Below are positions 1 through 7,258 of a stretch of 64,000 nucleotides of DNA, one piece after another; the stretch's first letter is position 1, and every line of letters begins with the position of its first letter. The translations under genes were made by a program, and so were the position numbers. Under the pieces are notes generated by a model, which was given only the letters and a program-made list of their open reading frames with translations, did no database searches and had not been told where the DNA came from. The stretch is taken from positions 1 through 64,000 of the forward strand of contig JACKDN010000025.1 of the NCBI GenBank assembly GCA_020633465.1, written 5' to 3'. The DNA comes from Myxococcales bacterium (GTDB lineage: Bacteria > Myxococcota_A > Bradymonadia > UBA7976 > UBA1532).

Positions 1-360
1 GTCACCACCCTGCCCGGCGCCAAGGTGCCCATCCACCTGAGCTACGTGCTGTACCTGGCGCAGATCTCGCCGCGCCTGGCCGCCACCTACTTCGAGGTGG
101 CGGCGCGCGTCTGCCGCCTGACCGGCACCGAGCTGTCGCTGCTGCTTCACCCCCTCGACTTCCTGGGGCGCGAAGATGCGCCCGACCTGGCCTTCTTCCC
201 GGCCATGGGGGTGGAGAGTGCGCAGAAGCTGCCCGTCGTCGGTCGCGCCCTCGACATCATGGCGAAGCACTTCCGCGTGGTGTCGATGGCCGAGCACGCC
301 GAGGCCCTGCTGGCCCGCGGCGGGCTGCCCCGGCGGGCGCCCGACTTCGCCGCCGCCTGA
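1..360 (+). CDS. Polysaccharide deacetylase-like protein, C-terminal part (5' truncated)
   Basis: The reading frame is open from base 1, so the start lies outside the window; about 119 residues are visible, ending at the TGA at 358-360. The visible part contains phrases such as LTGTELSLLLHPLDFLG, FFPAMGV and a final HAEALLARGG helix. I associate these with the C-terminal portion of polysaccharide deacetylase-family proteins found in exopolysaccharide clusters. The NodB catalytic Asp/His motifs would lie upstream and cannot be checked. Its position ahead of an acyltransferase, a flippase and glycosyltransferases supports a role in modifying surface glycan. The family call rests on recalled resemblance of the C-terminal tail, so it is moderately sure only. 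Confidence 0.5.
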   Translation, partial: VTTLPGAKVPIHLSYVLYLAQISPRLAATYFEVAARVCRLTGTELSLLLHPLDFLGREDAPDLAFFPAMGVESAQKLPVVGRALDIMAKHFRVVSMAEHAEALLARGGLPRRAPDFAAA

Positions 361-523
361 CCCCCCGCCGACACCCACCGCCCCGCGCCCCGAATCGATC
401 CGCGGGCGCCACGTATCCGAAAAGTGGAAGTATTCCGACAGGTCGCGCGTTCGGTGGCACGGCAGGGCAGAGCACCTTCCAGTGACAGTGATGAAAATTC
501 AGCGGCAGCGGACTTCTTCATTG

Positions 524-551
524 TTGACGGACCGGGTTCGCTTCCTTATCT
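524..551 (+). promoter_or_regulatory. Candidate sigma70-type promoter upstream of STAS gene
   Basis: TTGACG at 524-529 and TTATCT at 546-551 are separated by 16 nt. They lie in the only distinctly AT-richer stretch of the 361-593 gap, about 43 nt ahead of the ATG at 594. The rest of the gap is featureless GC-rich DNA. The prediction is by motif only. Confidence 0.4.
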
Positions 552-593
552 TCCATCCTTGCTGGGCGTTGGTCACGTGAGGAGGTCAGCAGC

Positions 594-995
594 ATGCGGG
601 CAGAACCCGTGCAGCACGAACGGTCGGTCACGCACGTCGTCCGCGAGTCTCTCATCGGCCGCGACGCGCTGACCCTGCCGTCTCAGCTGGCCCGCCTCCC
701 GCTGGACGACATCGACGAGGTGACCCTGTCGCTGCGCTGGGTGGGCGACGTCGACGCCTCGGGCGTCGCCGCCCTGGTTCGTGCCTTCTCGCACCTCGAG
801 CAGCTGGGCAAGCGCCTGCGCCTGGTGGACGTTCCGGCCCACGTGCACGACCAGCTGCGCACCATCGGCCTCGCCGATCTGCTGCCCGTCAACGCGCGGC
901 CGGTGACCGCCCGGCGCCGCTGGTTCGGCCGCCGCGACGTCGTCGCCCCGGATCGCCGCGCCATCGAGCCCTCGCAGCCGCCCCGCGCGCGCTGA
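594..995 (+). CDS. STAS-domain protein (anti-sigma antagonist-like)
   Basis: This 133-residue protein has a STAS-like core at about residues 20-105. Alternating hydrophobic strands lead to a VDASGVAALV segment, where STAS proteins place the phosphorylatable Ser after Asp, and the helix HLEQLGKRLRLVDVPAHV follows. The C-terminal 30 residues are Arg/Pro-rich and probably disordered. STAS domains act in partner-switching with anti-sigma factors, kinases or transporters; no partner gene is adjacent. The start is supported by AGGAGG at 579-585, 8 nt before the ATG. It probably has its own promoter (524-551). A regulatory role in the neighbouring polysaccharide locus is inferred from position only. 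Confidence 0.7.
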   Translation: MRAEPVQHERSVTHVVRESLIGRDALTLPSQLARLPLDDIDEVTLSLRWVGDVDASGVAALVRAFSHLEQLGKRLRLVDVPAHVHDQLRTIGLADLLPVNARPVTARRRWFGRRDVVAPDRRAIEPSQPPRAR

Positions 996-1123
996 CCCCC
1001 GACGCCCCCGCCCGAGTCCGCCCTCACCACCCGCGCTCAAGGCTGGCCACCGCGCCGCCGATCCGCTAGACCATGCCGCGCGCGCCGCGATCCGCGCGCG
1101 CCGACGAGATGGCGGAGGGGTCC

Positions 1124-1474
1124 ATGGCCGAGCAACGCGAGTACCCGCGCGTCAGCGCCCAGTCCAAGCTGAAGTACAAGGTGGTCGAGGGTGACGGCCC
1201 CGACACCAGCGCCGCCGGCATCGCGACGAACATCTCGGGCGGCGGCATCTGCTTCGTCATGGACGAGCCCATCGCCGACGGCACCCTGCTGGCCCTCGAG
1301 CTGAGCCTGCCCGGCTTCCCCTCGGACGTCATCGCCCTCGCCCGCGTCGTCTGGCAGCGCAAGCGCGCCGACAAGCGCCTCGACACCGGCTGCGAGTTCC
1401 ACTGGGTGGGCTGGGACTCGACGCAGGCGCAGCAGCGCGTCGCCGACTTCATCCGGCACCGGCTGGACGACTGA
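1124..1474 (+). CDS. PilZ domain protein (c-di-GMP effector)
   Basis: A 116-residue single-domain protein shows both PilZ hallmarks. An arginine-containing motif near the N-terminus (QREYPRV) resembles RxxxR, and NISGGGICF matches the D/NxSxxG motif; beta-barrel strands follow. PilZ domains bind cyclic di-GMP and modulate motility or exopolysaccharide synthesis. I chose the ATG at 1124 rather than the upstream in-frame ATGs at 1073 and 1109, because GGAGGGG at 1114-1120 sits 3 nt before it and because the first 17 residues of the longer form look unstructured. It ends 2 nt before the acyltransferase start, so it probably shares an operon with the downstream genes. The GGDEF/EAL protein at 51547 could feed it, but that is speculation. 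Confidence 0.85.
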   Translation: MAEQREYPRVSAQSKLKYKVVEGDGPDTSAAGIATNISGGGICFVMDEPIADGTLLALELSLPGFPSDVIALARVVWQRKRADKRLDTGCEFHWVGWDSTQAQQRVADFIRHRLDD

Positions 1475-1476
1475 GC

Positions 1477-2199
1477 GTGGGCATCCAGGACCTCATCCTC
1501 GCGGTGAAGCGGCAGGAGACGCCCACCGCCCGCGCCCTGTATCGCCTGGGCAAGGCCGTGAAGAGCTTCGAGGTGCCCGCCCCGCGCGCGGTGGTCGAGC
1601 CCCTCTACTACGCCCAGCAGTCGGCGCGGAACGCCGCCGGCGAGGTGGCGCGCCTGGCCTGGAACCAGCCCCTCTTCCGCGCCCGCTGCGCCTCGGTCGG
1701 CCAGCGCCTGAACCTGTTCGACGGCCTGCCCTACATCTACGGCCACCTGGCCATCCACGTCGGCGACGACTGCGCCATCAGCGGCCACACCAGCTTCGTC
1801 ACCAGCAAGGTGTTCGACGATCCCGTCCTGCGCATCGGCGACCGCACCTACATCGGCTGGATGGTCACCATCAGCGCCGCGCAGCGCGTCGAGCTGGGCT
1901 GCGACGTGAAGGTCGCCAACGGCGTGTTCATCACCGACAACCCCGGCCACCCCCTCGACGCCCAGCGCCGGCGCACCCAGCCGGTGGGGCCCGAGGACGT
2001 CCGCCCGGTGCGCATCGAGGACGACGTGTGGCTGGGCACCAACGTGGTCGTGCTGCCCGGCGTCACCATCGGCGCCCGCACGGTGGTCGGCGCCGGCGCG
2101 GTCGTCACGCGCGACCTGCCCCCCGACGTGCTGGCCGCCGGCAACCCGGCCAAGGTGATCCGCCCCATCACGCCCGAGGATCGCGCGACGGATGCGTAA
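1477..2199 (+). CDS. Hexapeptide-repeat acyltransferase (WbbJ/LbH family)
   Basis: This 240-residue protein has a left-handed beta-helix signature. Imperfect hexapeptide repeats run through IHVGDDCAISGHTSFV, LRIGDRTYIGWMVTIS and VWLGTNVVVLPGVTIG, and the classic terminal motif VVGAGAVVTRDLPPDVLAAGNPAKVI is present from about residue 205. TDNPGHPLD at about residue 152 occupies the usual catalytic-His loop. Such enzymes O-acetylate sugars in polysaccharide clusters. The start is a GTG 2 nt after the PilZ stop. The 3' end overlaps the flippase start by 8 nt, which is consistent with coupled translation. The acyl donor and the sugar acceptor cannot be told from sequence. Confidence 0.85.
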   Translation: MGIQDLILAVKRQETPTARALYRLGKAVKSFEVPAPRAVVEPLYYAQQSARNAAGEVARLAWNQPLFRARCASVGQRLNLFDGLPYIYGHLAIHVGDDCAISGHTSFVTSKVFDDPVLRIGDRTYIGWMVTISAAQRVELGCDVKVANGVFITDNPGHPLDAQRRRTQPVGPEDVRPVRIEDDVWLGTNVVVLPGVTIGARTVVGAGAVVTRDLPPDVLAAGNPAKVIRPITPEDRATDA

Positions 2200-3430
2200 T
2201 CTGCTGGCGCGGGTCCCCCCGGCGGGGTGGACCCTCGTGGTGCAGGGCATCGAGCTCGTCGCCAGCATCGCGGCCACCATCCTGGTGGGGCGGGTGCTGG
2301 GCACCGAGGCGATGGGCAGCTTCGCGTTCGCGCTCAACCTCGCGGGATTGCTGGCGATCTTCCTGCTGTTCGGCACCGGCGAGATCGCGATCCAGATGTA
2401 CCAGGACGCCGAGAACACGTCGCCGCGCGCGGTGTACGGGGCGTCGCTGATCGTCGTCGCGTGCGGCTCGCTGGCCTGCCTGGCGGTGGGCACCGCGGTC
2501 GTCTTCGGCATGGGGCTCAGCTTCGAGAGCGGCCTGGCGACCTACATCGCCCTGGTGACGCTGCTGGTGAACGGCCTGGCGGCGACGCTCAACAACGCCA
2601 TCCTGGCCTTCGACGCCGCGGGCAAGGACGTGGGCAACATCGTCGTGTCGCGCGCGGTGCTGCTGGCGGGCGTCGTCGCGGCGGGCCTGGCCGGCAGCCT
2701 CATCGGCGTCCTGTGCGCGTACGTCGCCGCGGCGATCGTCCTGTCGGCGCTGCGCGCGCGGCTGGTGGGCCGGCACCTGTTCCCGGTGCGCCCGGTGTTC
2801 GACGGCGAGGTCACCCGCGCCCTGTGGCACCGCGGCCGCCAGATCGGCGTCGGCTCGATCTTCGGCACCATCTCGAACCGCAGCGACATGCTGCTGCTCG
2901 AGGGCATGACCGACACCACCCAGGTGGGCCTCTACGGCGCCTCGTACCGCATCATCAACGGCGTGCAGGCCGGCGCCGTCGCCGTGTCGACCGCCCTCTA
3001 CCCTGGCCTGCTGCGCGCCATCCAGGCCGGCAAGATGACCCGCACGCGGCGGCTGTACCTGGCCTTCCCGCTCGCCGTCGCGGCCTTCCTCATCGCCATC
3101 GCCTTCACGGTGAGCGATCCGCTGGTCACGCTGCTCTTGGGCGACGACTTCGCGCCGGCCCGCCCGGTCTTCAAGCTGCTGCTCTTGGCCTCGGCCTGTC
3201 AGACCGTGCTGATGTTCCTGGCCAAGTACCTGATCGCGCGCGGCAAGGAAGGCGTGATGCCGACCGCGCAGGCGGTGTCGGCGGCGACCAACCTGACCCT
3301 CAACGTGATCTTCATCCCCAGCATCCTCGCGCTGGGCGCCGCCTGGGCCACGCTGGCCGCCGAGGTGGTGCTGCTGCTGATCTACGGCGTGGTGCTGGTG
3401 CGGCTGGGCCGCGCCGCCGTTCAGAGGTAG
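2192..3430 (+). CDS. Wzx-type oligosaccharide flippase (MOP superfamily)
   Basis: A 412-residue integral membrane protein with about 12 hydrophobic segments spread evenly along its length, typical of polysaccharide-transport flippases. The N-terminal segment has the usual VGRVLGTEAMGSFAFALNLAG pattern, split here by a Gly-rich loop. The central stretch RSDMLLLEGMTDTTQVGLY matches the half-way region of the family. It would move the lipid-linked repeat unit across the inner membrane. The ATG at 2192 lies inside the acyltransferase gene. Its last 10 nt (3421-3430) overlap the 3' end of the convergent epimerase gene, so any bidirectional terminator must lie within coding sequence. A second, divergent flippase is at 26952-28448. 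Confidence 0.85.
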   Translation: MRNLLARVPPAGWTLVVQGIELVASIAATILVGRVLGTEAMGSFAFALNLAGLLAIFLLFGTGEIAIQMYQDAENTSPRAVYGASLIVVACGSLACLAVGTAVVFGMGLSFESGLATYIALVTLLVNGLAATLNNAILAFDAAGKDVGNIVVSRAVLLAGVVAAGLAGSLIGVLCAYVAAAIVLSALRARLVGRHLFPVRPVFDGEVTRALWHRGRQIGVGSIFGTISNRSDMLLLEGMTDTTQVGLYGASYRIINGVQAGAVAVSTALYPGLLRAIQAGKMTRTRRLYLAFPLAVAAFLIAIAFTVSDPLVTLLLGDDFAPARPVFKLLLLASACQTVLMFLAKYLIARGKEGVMPTAQAVSAATNLTLNVIFIPSILALGAAWATLAAEVVLLLIYGVVLVRLGRAAVQR

Positions 3431-4521
3431 GCGGCGGCCAGGACCTCGACGATGCGGGCGGCGGCCCGGCCGTCCCCATACGGGTTCTCGGCGCCCTGCA
3501 TGGCGGCGCGCGCGGCGGGATCGTCCAGCAGGCGGCGCGCCTCGCGCAGCACCACCGCGGGATCGGTGCCGCACAGCTTCGCGACGCCCGCGTCGATGCC
3601 CTCGGGGCGCTCGGTCGTGTCGCGCAGCACCAGGATGGGCAGCCCGATCGACGGCCCCTCCTCCTGCACGCCGCCCGAGTCGGTCAGCATCAGCGTCGCC
3701 CGCTTCATCAGCCCGACGAACTCGCCGTAGCCCACCGGCGGCAGCAGCCGCGCGTTGGGCACGTCGCCCAGGATCTCGCGCGCCGGCCCTTGCACGTTCG
3801 GGTTCGGGTGCACCGGGTACACCAGCGTCAGGTCGGGGTAGGCCGCGCACAGGTCGCGCATCGCGCCCAGCAGGCCGCGCAGGGGCGCCCCGTGGTTCTC
3901 GCGGCGGTGCATCGTCACCAGCGCCAGCGGCCCCTCGGCGGGGATGCCCTCGGGCAGCGGCAGATCGCGCTGGACGATCTGCTGCAGCGCGTCGACCACC
4001 GTGTTGCCGGTGACGTGGATGCGATCCTCGGCGATGCCCTCGGCGCGCAGGTTCGCGGCCGAGCGCTCGGTGGGCGCGAAGTGGTGCGCGGTCAGCACCG
4101 ACGCCAGGCGCCGGTTGCCCTCTTCGGGAAAGGGGCTGAACAGGTCGGCGGTGCGCAGGCCGGCCTCGACGTGCCCCACCGGGATGCGCCGGTAGTAGCA
4201 GCCGAGCGCCGTCACCAGCACCGTCGTCGTGTCGCCCTGCGTCAGCACGACCGTCGGCTGCTCGTCGGCGAGCACGGCGTCGATGCCCCGCATCAGCCGC
4301 GCGGTCAGCTCGGGCAGCGTCTGCCCCGCCTGCATCACCTGCAGATCGCGATCGGCCCGCAGGTCGAAGAAGTCGGCCATCTGGTCCAGCAGCTCGCGGT
4401 GCTGTCCGGTGAACAGCACCCGCACCTCGAAGCCGCCGTGCGCCCGCAGCGCCGCCACCACCGGGGCCAGCTTGATCGCCTCGGGGCGCGTCCCCACGGT
4501 CAGCAGCACCTTCGGCTTCAA
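3421..4521 (-). CDS. wecB: UDP-N-acetylglucosamine 2-epimerase (non-hydrolysing), copy 1
   Basis: The 366-residue product, of normal family length, begins with the Rossmann motif TVGTRPEAIKLAPVV. It carries the family residues in order: GQHRELL, HVEAGLRT, EEGNRR, TMHRRENHG, TDSGGVQEEGPSIG and a closing TERPEGI-type segment. It would interconvert UDP-GlcNAc and UDP-ManNAc for the polysaccharide. The start is the TTG at 4521. It overlaps the TGA of the upstream ligase gene and has a strong AGGAGGT at 4528-4534, 6 nt away; a much longer open frame upstream of it is antisense-like noise. The neighbours on this strand form the block 10902 to 3421. A second, quite different epimerase lies at 29736-30896. 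Confidence 0.92.
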   Translation of the reverse strand: MKPKVLLTVGTRPEAIKLAPVVAALRAHGGFEVRVLFTGQHRELLDQMADFFDLRADRDLQVMQAGQTLPELTARLMRGIDAVLADEQPTVVLTQGDTTTVLVTALGCYYRRIPVGHVEAGLRTADLFSPFPEEGNRRLASVLTAHHFAPTERSAANLRAEGIAEDRIHVTGNTVVDALQQIVQRDLPLPEGIPAEGPLALVTMHRRENHGAPLRGLLGAMRDLCAAYPDLTLVYPVHPNPNVQGPAREILGDVPNARLLPPVGYGEFVGLMKRATLMLTDSGGVQEEGPSIGLPILVLRDTTERPEGIDAGVAKLCGTDPAVVLREARRLLDDPAARAAMQGAENPYGDGRAAARIVEVLAAAYL

Positions 4522-5891
4522 ACGATCACCTCCTCGGGCTCGGCGGCGGGCTGCAGATAGATGCGCTCGAGCGCGGTCACGAAGCCCACCAGGATGTACG
4601 GGAACCAGGTCCAGCACTGGGACAGGAAGAAGGCCGACACCAGCAGGCCGGTCAGGTTGGCCTGCTGCGACTCCAGCACCGCGCGCTCGAGGCTGTCGGG
4701 CGGCGCGCGGCTGGACCGCACCTGCAGCAGCCCGGCCGATCGCCAGGTGAGCCACAGCAGCATCGCGAAGGGCACGAACCCCAGAAGCCCCGTCTCGGCG
4801 AGGGCCTTGAGGTACATGTTGTGCGTCTCCTTCGGCCGCTGATCCCAGGCGTCCCAGGCGTAGTTGGGGTACTGCCAGGCGAACATCTCGACGCCGACGC
4901 CCCAGGCCGGGCTGCGCACGAACATGCGCCCCGCCGCCTTCCACGCGTCCAGGCGCCCCTGCGCCGACGCGTCGATGCCGTCGCTCGACACCGTCGCGCG
5001 GCTCTTCAGCCCCGCCGCGACCAGGAACAGCCCGCCCACGCCGATGACCGCGGCCAGCACCAGCGCCTTGTTCTTCACGCGATCCTTGAAGAAGACGTAG
5101 GACGCCGCCACCAGGCCCAGCATGCCGCCGCGCGACTGGGTGGCGATCAGGCCGGCGATGTGCAGGAACAACAGGGCGAAGAAGAACAGGCGCAGGGGCC
5201 CGCGCGAACGGCGCCAGGCGGCGAAGCAGAAGAACACCGACATCAGCAGCGTGAGCGCCAGGTCGTTGGGATCCCCCAGGATGCCCACGAAGGCCGCGCG
5301 GCTGCCCTCGATGTCGGCCGTGCCGGTCAGCTTGGCGCGGTAGGCGTAGAAGCCCAGGTAGCCGGTGCAGAGGGCCACCGCCGTCTGGAAGATGACCGCC
5401 CGCTTCGACGAGTCCACCAGGTTGGTGATCAGCAGGTAGAGGATGGCGATCTTGACGAACACGTCCTTGAAGAACGCGAAGCTGAAGCCGCGGTTCGTGC
5501 CCAGCACCACCGACACCAGCACGCCCCCCAAGAGGTAGCCGAACCAGCGCACCTGCGGGGCGTCGGCGATCGACAGATCCCGCCGCATCATCTTGCCGGC
5601 GACGAACAGGCCCAACGAGCCCACGGCCGTCAGCTTGGCCAGCTGCAGCGCCTTCAGCGCGGGGTAGAAGTCGTGCGGCCGCGTCAGCAGCACCGCCAGG
5701 AAGATCAGCAGCAGCCCGAAGGGGTGCGTCGCGCCGAGCACCGCGCCGGCCACCCCGACCACCAGCGCCAGCGGGGCCAGCGGGTGGATGGCCACCACCA
5801 GGTACCCCAGCGCCCAGGCGACCGCGCCCAACAGGAAGGCGCCGAGCAGCTGCGCGACGAGCGCCGAGCGCCGCTGGGCGACCGAGGCCAT
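4518..5891 (-). CDS. O-antigen ligase/polymerase-like membrane protein (Wzy/WaaL family)
   Basis: A 457-residue protein with about 11 hydrophobic segments and one larger periplasmic loop in the second half, at roughly residues 270-350. That loop holds GVGVEMFAWQYPNYAWDAWD and KETHNMYLKALAETG; the xxHNxYL(K/E)xLAExG pattern is the hallmark of the O-antigen ligase (Wzy_C) family. It would polymerise or ligate repeat units at the periplasmic face. The start ATG overlaps the stop of the Wzz gene by one base, as TGATG. Polymerase and ligase functions cannot be separated by sequence. With Wzz and Wza in the same operon, polymerase is the likelier role. Confidence 0.85.
   Translation of the reverse strand: MASVAQRRSALVAQLLGAFLLGAVAWALGYLVVAIHPLAPLALVVGVAGAVLGATHPFGLLLIFLAVLLTRPHDFYPALKALQLAKLTAVGSLGLFVAGKMMRRDLSIADAPQVRWFGYLLGGVLVSVVLGTNRGFSFAFFKDVFVKIAILYLLITNLVDSSKRAVIFQTAVALCTGYLGFYAYRAKLTGTADIEGSRAAFVGILGDPNDLALTLLMSVFFCFAAWRRSRGPLRLFFFALLFLHIAGLIATQSRGGMLGLVAASYVFFKDRVKNKALVLAAVIGVGGLFLVAAGLKSRATVSSDGIDASAQGRLDAWKAAGRMFVRSPAWGVGVEMFAWQYPNYAWDAWDQRPKETHNMYLKALAETGLLGFVPFAMLLWLTWRSAGLLQVRSSRAPPDSLERAVLESQQANLTGLLVSAFFLSQCWTWFPYILVGFVTALERIYLQPAAEPEEVIV
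4528..4534 (-). promoter_or_regulatory. Shine-Dalgarno fixing the TTG start of the epimerase
   Basis: AGGAGGT on the minus strand lies inside the last codons of the ligase gene and 6 nt before the TTG at 4521. It explains how a rare TTG start, overlapping the upstream stop codon, is used. Confidence 0.6.
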
Positions 5892-7258
5892 CAGCCGGCC
5901 AGCGTACCCAGGATGGGGACCCCCGCCGCCGCCTCGGCCTCGCGCTGCGTGCGCACGCTGCGATCGAGCAGCTCGAGCAGCACCACCAGGCCCAGCCCGA
6001 ACACGAAGCCGCCCAGCACCGAGCCGATGGCGACGAACAGGAAGCTCGACTTGCTCGACACCTGGGGCCGCGTGTTCAGCTCGACGATGCGGATGTCGGT
6101 GCCCTTGCCGCCGCCCACCAGCTCGCGCGTGACGACGGCGTCCTCGTACCGCGCCAGCAGGTTGGCCAGCGACTTCGACTTGGCGTCGTAGGTGCGCTCG
6201 AGCTGGTTCACCGTCTGCTCGTAGCTGGCGAAGCTCTTCAGCTCCTCCGTCGACGCGGCGTACTGCTCGGTGAGGAAGCGGGCCGTCTCGCGCGCGCTCT
6301 CGGCCTCGGCGAGCGCCTCGCCGTAGTCGGGCAGCTTGCCGCGCGACAGGAAGCGCCGGACCTCTTCGCGATCGCCCACGACGGCCTTCAGCTCGGCCTC
6401 GAGCTTGCGCACGCGCTCTTGCTGGGCCTGCACCTGCGGGTGCTGGTCGGTGAAGTCCTTGCGCAGCTGCCGCAGGCGCGACCGCGCGCTCGACAGCCGG
6501 CTCTGCGCCTTCGACTCGGCCGGGCTGTAGCGGCTCAGCCGCTGCTCGATCAGCGCCAGCGTCCGCTCGGCGCTCACCCGCGCGGCCTCGGCCTCGAGCA
6601 CCTTCTTGCTCAGCTCGGCGTGCCGCACGACCTTCAGCTTGCGCACCTCGGGCAGGTAGTTGGCGTTCTCCTTCTTGAACGCCCGCATCTGCGCCTCGAT
6701 GCTGGCCAGCTCCTCCTTCACGCGCTCGAGCTGCGGCTCGAGGAACTTCACGGTGCGGTCGAGCGCCTCGCGCTGCGGCCGCAGCGTCTCTTCGATCAGC
6801 GCCTGCGTCAGCAGCTTGAGTCCCCGCGCCAGCTTCTCGGGCGAGCGCCCGACCAGGCCGACGCGGATGAGGCCCCCGCCCTCGCCGAACACCTCGATGG
6901 CCGCGCGGAAGTTCAGGTACTTCGCGTAGGCCTCGTCCTCGGTGGTGCGATCGTCGATCTCACCCATGCGCCGCAGCACGCGATCGACCGTCTGCCGGCT
7001 GAGCAGCATGCTCGAGATCTCGGGCAGCCGCCGGTTGATGGGCAGATCGGTCAGCAGATCCCGCAGCACCGGGTTCACGTCGCTGTTCTCCTGCACCAGG
7101 ATCAGCGCGGACACCTTCAGCTTGGGGCCCACCACCTGGCGCGTGGTGAGCGCGGCGACCGGCACGAACACCAGCGGCACCAGCAGCACCAGCCAGCGCT
7201 TGCGCAGGGCGTCGATGATCAGCTCGGGATCGAGCCGCTTGAACTTGCTGTCGCTCAC
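5891..7258 (-). CDS. Chain-length determinant protein (Wzz/GumC family, kinase-less)
   Basis: The 455-residue product starts at a GTG whose bases overlap the stop of the upstream gene (GTGA). Residues 1-45 hold a Wzz motif and TM1 (ELIIDALRKRWLVLLVPLVF). The middle is a long coiled-coil region with phrases such as FLEPQLERVKEELASIE and SRLRQLRKDFTDQHPQVQ. A second TM follows near residue 405 (FLFVAIGSVLGGFVFGLGLV), with a short cytoplasmic tail ending in GVPILGTLAG. The tail stops where a fused BY-kinase would begin in Wzc, so this is the kinase-less GumC/VpsO form. It controls polymer length together with the exporter encoded two genes upstream in the same operon. Confidence 0.88.
   Translation of the reverse strand: MSDSKFKRLDPELIIDALRKRWLVLLVPLVFVPVAALTTRQVVGPKLKVSALILVQENSDVNPVLRDLLTDLPINRRLPEISSMLLSRQTVDRVLRRMGEIDDRTTEDEAYAKYLNFRAAIEVFGEGGGLIRVGLVGRSPEKLARGLKLLTQALIEETLRPQREALDRTVKFLEPQLERVKEELASIEAQMRAFKKENANYLPEVRKLKVVRHAELSKKVLEAEAARVSAERTLALIEQRLSRYSPAESKAQSRLSSARSRLRQLRKDFTDQHPQVQAQQERVRKLEAELKAVVGDREEVRRFLSRGKLPDYGEALAEAESARETARFLTEQYAASTEELKSFASYEQTVNQLERTYDAKSKSLANLLARYEDAVVTRELVGGGKGTDIRIVELNTRPQVSSKSSFLFVAIGSVLGGFVFGLGLVVLLELLDRSVRTQREAEAAAGVPILGTLAG

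Noticed and set aside
2227..4560. 777-codon plus-strand open frame over the flippase/epimerase junction
   Set aside because: It is Arg/Gly-rich without motifs and crosses two convergent real genes in other frames.
4518..5891. Ligase gene as a second epimerase or transporter
   Set aside because: The HNxYLKxLAExG periplasmic motif and helix layout fit the O-antigen ligase family.
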